From the IMG/VR virus record IMGVR_UViG_3300046820_001014, positions 24,420-88,419 of that record: 64,000 nt of DNA, one strand, 5' to 3'. Positions 50,584 to 56,044 of the stretch are shown here, one piece after another. Positions within the stretch are counted from its first letter, which is position 1. Every line of letters begins with the position of its first letter. The DNA comes from a virus. The translations under genes were made by a program, and so were the position numbers. The notes below the pieces were generated by a model that did no database searches, was not told the origin of the DNA, and saw only the letters and a list, made by a program, of their open reading frames with translations.

Positions 50584-50839
50584 TTTTAGGAACTTTAAAA
50601 TAAACACATATAAACCCAAATACTCCCCATGCTACTATTAATCCTACTGGACCAGCTAGTATATTAAATGGTACAAGTAATAAAGTATTTCTGATATAAG
50701 GAAAATCAATTTCCCTACAATGATCTCTATAATCTTTTCCAAACCTCTTATACCAATAATGTATAGGAGTATAGTATAAACTCATAGCACTTAATATTCC
50801 TACTATTAAGTGTAGAATGATAAAAATTGTTAATAACAT
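50540..50839 (-). CDS. Small multi-pass membrane protein (99 aa)
   Basis: Two hydrophobic stretches separated by charged loops: MLLTIFIILHLIVGILSAMSL and TLLLVPFNILAGPVGLIVAWGVFGFICVYF. Start chosen at ATG 50839, which lies five bases from the upstream stop; the upstream alternatives run into that gene. Function unknown, perhaps a superinfection-exclusion or envelope protein. Confidence 0.5.
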   Translation of the reverse strand: MLLTIFIILHLIVGILSAMSLYYTPIHYWYKRFGKDYRDHCREIDFPYIRNTLLLVPFNILAGPVGLIVAWGVFGFICVYFKVPKNEKNQSEKQQNNFI

Positions 50840-50843
50840 AAGT

Positions 50844-51194
50844 TTAAAGTTTACCCCCATTAATATCAATGATACTTGCAAGAGTATTGTAAAGAATAGT
50901 TTCTTTGTTAATAACAAAGGGAGATTCATTTACAAGTTTTTGCACTTTATGTGCAAACAACAATTTGTTTAAGGAAACAATAGCATTACTAACTTCATGC
51001 ACATCTAAAGTAACTAAGTTGAAGTTAATTTTGCTAATGCTATTTATCATACTTGTAGTATGTCTAGTTTTCCAGAACTCATCATTTAAGACTTGATCTA
51101 GAATAATTACACTACTATTAATTCTTACATTAATAGCATAAACAGAAAGACCATTAATGTTAATAGTCTTGTATCCAAAACTTTTGATTCTCAT
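50844..51194 (-). CDS. Hypothetical protein (116 aa)
   Basis: Mixed alpha/beta, basic N-terminus, no motif. The ATG overlaps the stop of the gene at 51191 (ATGA). Part of the minus-strand tract of tiny genes. Confidence 0.45.
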   Translation of the reverse strand: MRIKSFGYKTININGLSVYAINVRINSSVIILDQVLNDEFWKTRHTTSMINSISKINFNLVTLDVHEVSNAIVSLNKLLFAHKVQKLVNESPFVINKETILYNTLASIIDINGGKL

Positions 51195-51340
51195 TTTGTT
51201 TTTTCTTTGTTGTAAATGTCAGTAATCATTTCATCAGTAAGCCACTCCCAGTTTGTAGCTGGATAGTGTCTACGCTGATAGAGCTGTTTAGTGTAAGATC
51301 CTAGACCTTTCCACCATTCTTGTGCTGTTTTTTCTTTCAT
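51191..51340 (-). CDS. Small protein (49 aa), Trp-rich
   Basis: A short open frame, MKEKTAQEWWKGL and on, ending in TGA that overlaps the next start (ATGA). The tight junction and the aromatic pattern (WW, TNWEWLTDEM) support translation. No known family. Confidence 0.55.
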   Translation of the reverse strand: MKEKTAQEWWKGLGSYTKQLYQRRHYPATNWEWLTDEMITDIYNKEKTK

Positions 51341-51367
51341 TTGATTAATGTTAAATGTTAAAAAATA

Positions 51368-51568
51368 AACAATTAAGTGTGCTACTATGTTTCAAGCTTT
51401 ACACTAGCTATCCTTCTTAATTGTTATACTTATCTCAGTACTTCTTCATCTCTCCACAATTGTTAGGAATGGATGTTCTAACCTGAGATGCATTAGAAAG
51501 AAGATCTTAATCTCTAAGTTTACACAGAGTGCATAAACCTAGAAAGCATGTGAAGATAATGAATGTTG
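51368..51568 (-). ncRNA. Candidate non-coding RNA with intrinsic terminator
   Basis: A 200-base stretch without a plausible gene contains stacked hairpins on the minus strand. They are TCTAGGTTTA/TAAACTTAGA (one mismatch), ATCTCAG/CTGAGAT enclosing the arm GTTAGAA/TTCCTAAC, and a final AACAATTAAG/CTTAATTGTT followed by TATTTTTT. The last is an intrinsic terminator (51368-51425). The first two hairpins, with a 7-bp outer stem directly next to a 7-bp inner stem with a 7-nt loop, look tRNA-like in layout. A leader for the gene at 51340 is also possible. Confidence 0.5.
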
Positions 51569-51727
51569 TCATCTTCTAATTGAGTTTACATAGTTTCCCA
51601 TTGTTTTACCACATCTGTGACCTTTACTACTTCCTCTTTTATTAGGATTCTTCTGAGCCACATAACCTTGTGATGCACAACTACTAGCAATGACTGCTAG
51701 TAGTGTACAAATTAGTAACATCCTCAT
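51569..51727 (-). CDS. Small lipoprotein (52 aa)
   Basis: A hydrophobic N-terminus with lipobox IASSC (Cys17) precedes a polar, basic tail (KNPNKRGSSKGHRCGK). The start is ATG at 51727, one base before the frameshifted gene's end. Probably exported and lipidated. The KRGSSKG...C arrangement resembles short 'KRG/CxxK' tails of Bacteroidota lipoproteins, unproven. Confidence 0.65.
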   Translation of the reverse strand: MRMLLICTLLAVIASSCASQGYVAQKNPNKRGSSKGHRCGKTMGNYVNSIRR

Positions 51728-51728
51728 A

Positions 51729-51961
51729 TTAAAGATAGTTTGTATGAGACTCTACATCCCAATAATCACCTTCAGTTAATTCCAGTTCAGCTTCTTTGAA
51801 CTTGTTAGTAATACTACAGTCATTCTTAACTGTAATAGGAACATTTCTCAATTGAGCTTCATAGTAATCTATGATTTGAGATACAGAAGCTCTTGGTATA
51901 ATACCACCATCAGTAGGTTAGTAAACCTACTGATGGTAGTTTGTTTTGCATTACTACTCAT
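51729..51961 (-). pseudogene. Small gene broken by a palindromic insertion
   Basis: The frame starting at ATG 51961 (MSSNAKQTTIS) ends at a TAG after about 30 codons. The downstream frame, GGIIPRASVSQIIDYYEAQLRN and on to TAA at 51729, has no start. Deleting 20 bases (ATCAGTAGGTTTACTAACCT) rejoins them as QTT-TDGGIIPRAS. These 20 bases, with their surroundings, form a perfect 13-bp hairpin (CCATCAGTAGGTT / AACCTACTGATGG). So the frame was interrupted by a quasi-palindrome, or a sequencing artefact mimics it. Function unknown. Confidence 0.65.
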
Positions 51962-52077
51962 TTTGCAAGTATTAAAAGTTTAAGAGTGACCATGAAGAGT
52001 GCAAGAATAAATCCTATGATGCAAATAGCATCATAAAAAAAGTTTAATTTCTTATGTTGTTTTAGAAAGTTTTCCAT
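51958..52077 (-). CDS. Small membrane protein (39 aa)
   Basis: MENFLKQHKKLNFF precedes a single hydrophobic helix (AICIIGFILALFMVTLKLLIL). The stop TGA overlaps the start of the gene at 51961 (ATGA), supporting it as real. Function unknown; single-pass inner-membrane protein. Confidence 0.55.
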   Translation of the reverse strand: MENFLKQHKKLNFFYDAICIIGFILALFMVTLKLLILAK

Positions 52078-52113
52078 TTGTTTTTGTTTGTTAAATGTGA
52101 ATTAAGAATATCT

Positions 52114-52175
52114 CTTGTGTTAGTTGTAAGCCTTGATTAATATTAAGGTATATTCACTTACAACTATTACACAAG
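52114..52175. ncRNA. Long hairpin RNA element
   Basis: A stem of 17 paired bases (10 + 7 with a two-base bulge), TAGTTGTAAG/CTTACAACTA plus CTTGTGT/ACACAAG, and an inner CCTT/AAGG. It lies upstream of the 52077 gene on the minus strand and could be its leader. Confidence 0.5.
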
Positions 52176-52197
52176 AAATAATTTGCCCATCTGCACT

Positions 52198-52276
52198 CAG
52201 TTGTAATAGAAAACATGGATAATACGGAAGATAATTCATTCCATTATTATTTAGTATTTTACATCTATTACAACTG
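52198..52276. ncRNA. 13-bp inverted repeat enclosing a 53-base AT-rich loop
   Basis: CAGTTGTAATAGA (52198-52210) pairs perfectly with TCTATTACAACTG (52264-52276). A possible short plus-strand frame here is not believable. Adjacent to the long hairpin at 52114 and a terminator at 52316, which suggests a compact non-coding RNA unit. Confidence 0.45.
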
Positions 52277-52315
52277 CTCACCCTTTGGAAGTGAGTTGTG
52301 GTGCATTAACAAAAA

Positions 52316-52343
52316 GGAATACAAGTATTGCTACTTGTATTCC
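52316..52343 (-). terminator. Intrinsic terminator (12-bp stem)
   Basis: GGAATACAAGTA / TACTTGTATTCC with a four-base loop, followed on the minus strand by TTTTTG. It sits 140 bases after the lipoprotein gene at 52481. The stretch between (52344-52480) has no gene I can support. Confidence 0.8.
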
Positions 52344-52480
52344 TGTAATTTATCCTACAAACTTAACTCTACAGGAATAGAATCCCATAGAGTAAGATAA
52401 TGAATAAATTCTGTGCTTACTTGTCATAATCTGTGAAAATCTTTTCCACTGAGAATGAGATAAAGTTAAACTATGCATAA

Positions 52481-52723
52481 TTACTTTACAATTACATACA
52501 TTGAGTTGTTATGTAATAATGTATCATTAACTTGATACATTGTATCTACCTCTATAATAGAGGTAATCCTGCTGACAATAATTCTGTCTCCAACTCTTGC
52601 CATAAGATTGGCTTTAACTCTCTTAAGAGAACTTTTGTTAATAACAGAACTAGTATTTCTCTTGTGTTCTACACAAGAAGATAGTGCAGCTATTGCTGCA
52701 ATAAGAACTAATATTTTTTTCAT
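52481..52723 (-). CDS. Small lipoprotein (80 aa)
   Basis: MKKILVLIAAIAALSSC: Lys-rich N-terminus, hydrophobic core and lipobox LSSC (Cys17). The mature part is a beta-rich basic domain (VGDRIIVSRITSIIEVDTMYQVND). Start chosen at ATG 52723; an upstream non-ATG start is unlikely. Outer-membrane or periplasmic lipoprotein of unknown function. Confidence 0.7.
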   Translation of the reverse strand: MKKILVLIAAIAALSSCVEHKRNTSSVINKSSLKRVKANLMARVGDRIIVSRITSIIEVDTMYQVNDTLLHNNSMYVIVK

Positions 52724-53001
52724 TTTGTTTAATTGTTTTTGTGAATAAAAGAAAGGGAATTTCACCCTTTAGTGATTTGATTACAATTAAGTTTACACTG
52801 TTACAGTACTCACAACTCTAGCAGTTTGTATTTTGAGAGTTCAATAGGTAGACTTTTTGTTTTCCATAACCAATTGCAATTGGTATGTAATCAAAGAAAA
52901 TTTATTCTCAGAGTTAATAGCCATAGTAACCTAAACTTGTATGTAATAATACAGTTGATGATTACTTTGCTTCCAGAGAATAAATAAGAGAAAAGGGAAT
53001 T
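52724..53001. other. Intergenic stretch with paired repeats
   Basis: No gene is supportable. It contains two near-identical hairpin words AAAGGGAATTTYACCCTTTAG (52752-52772 and 52992-53012, each a 6-bp AAAGGG/CCCTTT hairpin) and a palindrome CCAATTGCAATTGG (52870-52883). The repeated word is perhaps a processing or attenuation signal for the two flanking genes. Confidence 0.5.
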
Positions 53002-53301
53002 TTACCCTTTAGATTCTAAATACTTATTAATCTGTTTAACAACAGAACCTTTTAAAGTTCCATCTCTATTAATTACTGCTGTAGTAAGAATAGAAGAATG
53101 TAATTTAGTAAAGTCTGTATCAGAATTAATAACAGCTATACAATTTTCTTTTGTAGCTGTACCAATAAAGAATAGAATTCCCCATCTTTTAGATTCAGGA
53201 TTAGTTTCATGAATTATTAAAGAAGGATCTTCAGTTGTTACAGGAATAATACAACCATCAAAATGTTTACCTGTATATAAAATTTCTTGTGCAATCATCA
53301 T
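53002..53301 (-). CDS. Hypothetical beta-rich protein (99 aa)
   Basis: The start is taken as ATG 53301 (MMIAQEIL); an upstream non-ATG reading is weaker. Mixed alpha/beta, with a central strand WGILFFIGTATKENCIAVI. No domain recognised. Its stop lies within the hairpin word AAAGGGAATTTTACCCTTT. Confidence 0.5.
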   Translation of the reverse strand: MMIAQEILYTGKHFDGCIIPVTTEDPSLIIHETNPESKRWGILFFIGTATKENCIAVINSDTDFTKLHSSILTTAVINRDGTLKGSVVKQINKYLESKG

Positions 53302-53506
53302 TGGAATTGTGAATAAAGAATAAAACAAACTTTGGCTATAATTATTGATTGAAACAACAGCTAAGGAATAGCCTTAACTTAGATGTTGAGTGATATATGA
53401 TTAGAGTGATTATCAACCACTTACACAATCAGAGAGTGTACTTTCTTCCACTAATCTTAAAAAAGAATTAGTTAGAGAGTGCAACATCTTCCACCATTTA
53501 AAAAAA
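53302..53506. other. Intergenic structured stretch
   Basis: No gene is convincing. It contains several short stems (GGCTAT/ATAGCC, TAAGG/CCTTA) and an imperfect direct repeat AGAGAGTGYA....TCTTCCAC spaced about 55 bases apart (near 53430 and 53475). Confidence 0.4.
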
Positions 53507-53533
53507 GGTTGGAGTCCCGAAGGACTCCTAACC
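53507..53533 (-). terminator. Strong intrinsic terminator with a TTCG loop
   Basis: The minus strand reads GGTTAGGAGTCC-TTCG-GGACTCCAACC followed by TTTTTTT. The stable tetraloop hairpin lies directly after the stop of the 53536 gene and is the clearest textbook terminator of the window. Confidence 0.92.
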
Positions 53534-53535
53534 AA

Positions 53536-53835
53536 CTATCCCCAAAGGTCAGCAACTGACAGACGAAGGGAACCTCCCTTCCTGCCAATCTTGATCCTCT
53601 CTTCACCGTCAACAGCATATATGCTGATGATGTGGTTTTCCAGGAATTCTCTGTTTACCACAGTTTCAGGTGTTAACAATGCTGCAGCACCTACTGAGAA
53701 GTAGATGTTGGTGGCAATGTTATCCCCATTCATAAATGTGATAAATGCATATGTATTAGCATTCCTTCTAATTTGAGGAATGATAGATACAAATGAAAAT
53801 TCAGACATAAATTCCTGACAAGATAAAGTTCTCAT
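53536..53835 (-). CDS. Hypothetical protein with unusual GC content (99 aa)
   Basis: Start at ATG 53835 (MRTLSCQEFM); a longer frame to 53925 needs a GTG. Beta-rich (TYAFITFMNGDNIATNIYFSVGAAALL, then IISIYAVDGEERIKIGRKGG). Its codons and base content are much richer in GC than the neighbours, consistent with recent acquisition. No family known. The ATG lies 25 bases from the GC hairpin at 53861-53892. Confidence 0.55.
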   Translation of the reverse strand: MRTLSCQEFMSEFSFVSIIPQIRRNANTYAFITFMNGDNIATNIYFSVGAAALLTPETVVNREFLENHIISIYAVDGEERIKIGRKGGSLRLSVADLWG

Positions 53836-53860
53836 ATTGGTAATTGTGTTTAATGACAGG

Positions 53861-53892
53861 AACCCCCTGCCGGCAAAGCTATGAGATAGGGG
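53861..53892. promoter_or_regulatory. GC-rich leader hairpin
   Basis: CCCCCT / AGGGGG pair 6 bp, enclosing a loop that contains GCCGGC, unusual in this AT-rich DNA. It lies upstream of the likely start at 53835 and could act as an attenuator. If the GTG start at 53925 is used it is coding. Confidence 0.45.
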
Positions 53893-53960
53893 GACTGTTG
53901 ATTGGAATATCCAAACACCATACACTTGAAAATAAAAAAATTATAAAAAATTATAAAAAA

Positions 53961-53989
53961 ATACCTCTTGAGTATGACTTAAGAGGTAT
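53961..53989 (-). terminator. Intrinsic terminator of a small RNA
   Basis: ATACCTCTT / AAGAGGTAT (9 bp, extended by AGT/ACT inside), followed on the minus strand by TTTTTTTATAATTTTTT. A short RNA probably starts near the TATCTTTG box at 54049-54056. Confidence 0.8.
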
Positions 53990-54043
53990 CTATGATTAAA
54001 AAAGCAAAAACATGAAAATCTCCTATTGCTAGGATTATTTATG
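53961..54043 (-). ncRNA. Candidate small RNA B
   Basis: Downstream of a TATCTTTG box at 54049-54056 (minus strand) lie a CCTA-type hairpin (CCTAGCAATAGG), a mini frame MFLLF and the terminator at 53961-53989. An RNA of about 80-90 nt is predicted. No protein-coding gene is plausible. Confidence 0.45.
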
Positions 54044-54048
54044 CAGTA

Positions 54049-54056
54049 CAAAGATA
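54049..54056 (-). promoter_or_regulatory. TAnnTTTG promoter box for small RNA B
   Basis: Minus-strand TATCTTTG matches the Bacteroidota -7 box. A TTTG lies about 14 bases upstream, shorter than the usual spacing of 19-21, so the -33 element is uncertain. Confidence 0.4.
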
Positions 54057-54120
54057 TAAAATATACTTTACAAAAAATTATAAAATTAAAATTTGTAAGT
54101 TATACTTTATAAAAAGAAAA

Positions 54121-54139
54121 ACCCTAGCTTAACTAGGGT
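54121..54139 (-). terminator. Intrinsic terminator of candidate small RNA A
   Basis: ACCCTAG / CTAGGGT with a five-base loop, followed on the minus strand by TTTTTCTTTTT. Lies 100 bases downstream of a CGTATAA box. Confidence 0.8.
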
Positions 54140-54225
54140 ATCTTGCTCTGTATGTTACAGAGTCAATCTTAATTCTTAAGAATAGGAATATGCTTAATAC
54201 TTAAATTTATAATTAAGTTATTTAA
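54121..54225 (-). ncRNA. Candidate small RNA A
   Basis: A CGTATAA box (54230-54236, minus) is followed by about 100 bases without an open frame. They contain a perfect 7-bp hairpin, CTCTGTA / TACAGAG (54146-54162), and then the terminator at 54121-54139. Promoter, hairpins and terminator fit a small RNA of about 105 nt. Confidence 0.55.
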
Positions 54226-54229
54226 TTAA

Positions 54230-54236
54230 TTATACG
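54230..54236 (-). promoter_or_regulatory. CGTATAA promoter-like site for small RNA A
   Basis: Minus-strand CGTATAA, the same 7-mer found upstream of several phage genes, here upstream of a non-coding unit with a terminator. Confidence 0.5.
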
Positions 54237-54277
54237 AGGAATTCTTGACATTAGTTCTACTTTTTAAGAAATATTTT

Positions 54278-54433
54278 TCACTCATAATCTTCTCTATTAC
54301 TTACCTTACTGTAACCTAGAGCTTTATACTTCTCTTCCTTGATTAAGTTTTTTATTTCTTTATGCTCCAATTCTTTCTTGATCTTCTTGGAGAGCTTCTT
54401 GTCCTCCTTCCAAGGTCTGTTCTTGTTTCCCAT
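54278..54433 (-). CDS. Small basic protein (51 aa), overlaps the next gene
   Basis: ATG 54431-54433, MGNKNRPWKEDKKLSKKIKKEL and on to TGA at 54278. Highly basic and helical. Its first 74 bases are read in another frame by the 54360 gene. Both frames have good composition, so true dual coding or a ribosomal frameshift is possible. Confidence 0.5.
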   Translation of the reverse strand: MGNKNRPWKEDKKLSKKIKKELEHKEIKNLIKEEKYKALGYSKVSNREDYE

Positions 54434-54584
54434 AATTGTCTAATAATGCCTTAATTTTTTGCATAGTTTGTTGTGTTCCCTCTTCTCCTTTAATACTATC
54501 TAAGAAGTCTTTATTCTTCTTAAGAAATAGTTTATACTCCTTCTCTCTTTCTTTTTCTAATTTTCTTCTGTATTGTCTATTCAT
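54360..54584 (-). CDS. Small charged helical protein (74 aa)
   Basis: An almost entirely charged, helical protein (YRRKLEKEREKEYKLFLKKNKDFLDS, then QTMQKIKALLDNYG). Starts 14 bases from the divergent palindromic promoter. Its C-terminal 25 codons overlap another gene in a different frame. First gene of the minus block; regulator-like size, function unknown. Confidence 0.5.
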   Translation of the reverse strand: MNRQYRRKLEKEREKEYKLFLKKNKDFLDSIKGEEGTQQTMQKIKALLDNYGKQEQTLEGGQEALQEDQERIGA

Positions 54585-54597
54585 AAATTTTATTCTC

Positions 54598-54615
54598 TTA
54601 TATTTGCAAATATAA
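54598..54615. promoter_or_regulatory. Divergent palindromic promoter TTATATTTGCAAATATAA
   Basis: A perfect 18-base palindrome. Each half supplies TATATTTG, the Bacteroidota -7 box TAnnTTTG, on both strands. It separates the leftward replication block from the rightward packaging block. A dimeric regulator could bind the palindrome and control both. Confidence 0.65.
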
Positions 54616-54628
54616 ATTGTACTTAAAT

Positions 54629-55027
54629 ATGAAACAAATAAAATTAAAGTTATTAGTATTTGAAGATTCTCTTAAAGATTCTAAAGGCAAAGCTATTACA
54701 CATGATATTGCTGATATGTTAAGAGAAGCTGGAGAAGATGTTATTGAGGGTGAAAGCTTATCTTATAAGGATATAATCTTTGCTTTTAATACCTTACCTC
54801 CTTTTATTCTTATAGGAGATCAGACATCTCCTCTTATTTCTCATAAGTTTACTATTATGCAAGGCTTAACTGAGGATATTATGTTTAACTTCTTAGAAAC
54901 TCCTGAGGAGATAATGCTTCTTATTAATGATGCTGAAGATAAACAACTTAGTAAAGAACTTAACTCCCTTCAATTAGAAATCCCCTTTAGTAATGGAAAA
55001 ACAGAGATTAATAGCAGTGAAGGGTGA
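54629..55027 (+). CDS. Hypothetical protein (132 aa)
   Basis: First gene of the right-hand + block. Start taken at ATG 54629; a longer reading needs a TTG. Mixed alpha/beta, acidic C-terminus. Its last 35 bases overlap the next gene in another frame. No domain recognised. Confidence 0.5.
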   Translation: MKQIKLKLLVFEDSLKDSKGKAITHDIADMLREAGEDVIEGESLSYKDIIFAFNTLPPFILIGDQTSPLISHKFTIMQGLTEDIMFNFLETPEEIMLLINDAEDKQLSKELNSLQLEIPFSNGKTEINSSEG

Positions 55028-55331
55028 TACCTATCACAACTATATGAAGGTTATGTCTCTTAATTTTAACCTTACTGAGACAGAGATAAAGGTAGCTGCT
55101 GAGTTATTAAGGGAGTATGAGGGTTTTCTTATTCAAAGTACACCTGAGATTGCATGGGAACTACTTAACTCTCCTAAGACTAATAAGAGAATTAAGGATA
55201 AACTCTTCTTAAAAGATGCTTCTTATAATAATATCAAGACTTCTTTAAAAAAGAAAGGACTCCTTACTACCTCAGGCTTTAAGAATGGTATTTACTTAGC
55301 AGATATTAAATTTATCTTTAGTGAAGCTTAA
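54993..55331 (+). CDS. Winged-helix-like DNA-binding protein (112 aa)
   Basis: The central region (LTETEIKVAAELLREYEGFLIQ...LLNSPKTNKRIKDKLFLKDASYNNIKTSLKKKGLL) has the helix-helix-wing pattern of small DNA-binding proteins found before the terminase genes in crAss-like phages. Overlaps both neighbours. A role in packaging or late-gene control is inferred. Confidence 0.55.
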   Translation: MEKQRLIAVKGDTYHNYMKVMSLNFNLTETEIKVAAELLREYEGFLIQSTPEIAWELLNSPKTNKRIKDKLFLKDASYNNIKTSLKKKGLLTTSGFKNGIYLADIKFIFSEA

Positions 55332-55548
55332 CCTTATTATTAAGGAAGTTGCTGATAATCTACAACTTCCGTACAAGGATGTTAATACTGTAATTAAGTT
55401 TGTTTTTTTAGCTACCTCTAAACAAATGAGGGATAAAAGTCCTAAGATAACTGTAAGATATCTTGGTACTTTTATTAGAAAACTCTCTAAAAGAGATACT
55501 TACAAGAAATATTTACAACTAAAAGATGAAATTAATAGAGATAAATAG
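55321..55548 (+). CDS. HU/IHF-like DNA-bending protein (75 aa)
   Basis: The N-terminal helix-turn-helix (LIIKEVADNLQLPYKDVNTVIKFVFLATSKQM) followed by two strands (KITVRYLGTFIRK) matches the core of the IHF/HU fold, without the long DNA-bending arm. Its size equals a truncated HU. It may help bring pac/cos DNA to the terminase. Overlaps its neighbours by 10 and 23 bases. Confidence 0.6.
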   Translation: MKLNLIIKEVADNLQLPYKDVNTVIKFVFLATSKQMRDKSPKITVRYLGTFIRKLSKRDTYKKYLQLKDEINRDK

Positions 55549-56044
55549 TGCTACTGTAACACTTCATGAGGCTTGCCTCTTAGTTCCAGAGTTTAAAGCA
55601 TTGTATGAGAAAAATAAGAAGGATAATGGTATACAAGCCTTTAAGTATGTATATCTTTTTGCTGATTATAACTCTCCTTATAGAGCTTATGATGAGGAAC
55701 AAAAGATAGCAGCCTTAAATAAGGATTTAGGTGTAACCTTAACTCAAGAACTTAAGAATGCTATTGAGAAATATAAAGATTTGAATTACACATTTAACAT
55801 GAGGTATCTACAAGATGCTATTCATGCTGCCAATCAAACTAGAGCTTACTTTAGAAATGTAGATTATACACTCTTAGATGCTAAAGGTAACCCTGTTTAT
55901 AGAGTTAAGGAGGTTACTGATGCACTTAAGAACACCCTTCAAGTAATTACTACATTAGAGGGCTTAAAAGAGAAAGTAGAATCTGAGAATGTAGCACAAA
56001 ATAAGGTTAGAGCAGGAGCTAAAATTAATAAATGGGAACAATAA
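55526..56044 (+). CDS. Probable terminase small subunit (172 aa)
   Basis: A helical protein ending in a basic tail (NKVRAGAKINKWEQ). It lies immediately before terL, the usual place for the small subunit, and contains an LFADYNSPYRAYDEEQKIAALNKDLG region that resembles the conserved pre-TerL protein of crAss-like phages. No classical HTH is visible, so the small-terminase call is contextual. Confidence 0.55.
   Translation: MKLIEINSATVTLHEACLLVPEFKALYEKNKKDNGIQAFKYVYLFADYNSPYRAYDEEQKIAALNKDLGVTLTQELKNAIEKYKDLNYTFNMRYLQDAIHAANQTRAYFRNVDYTLLDAKGNPVYRVKEVTDALKNTLQVITTLEGLKEKVESENVAQNKVRAGAKINKWEQ

Noticed and set aside
51910-51938. Terminator reading of the 13-bp hairpin
   Set aside because: It lies in the middle of what looks like one reading frame and lacks a T-run; the insertion explanation fits better.
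52215-52400. 61-aa plus-strand open frame
   Set aside because: It runs through a 13-bp inverted repeat and a terminator hairpin and has no gene-like composition; treated as non-coding structure.
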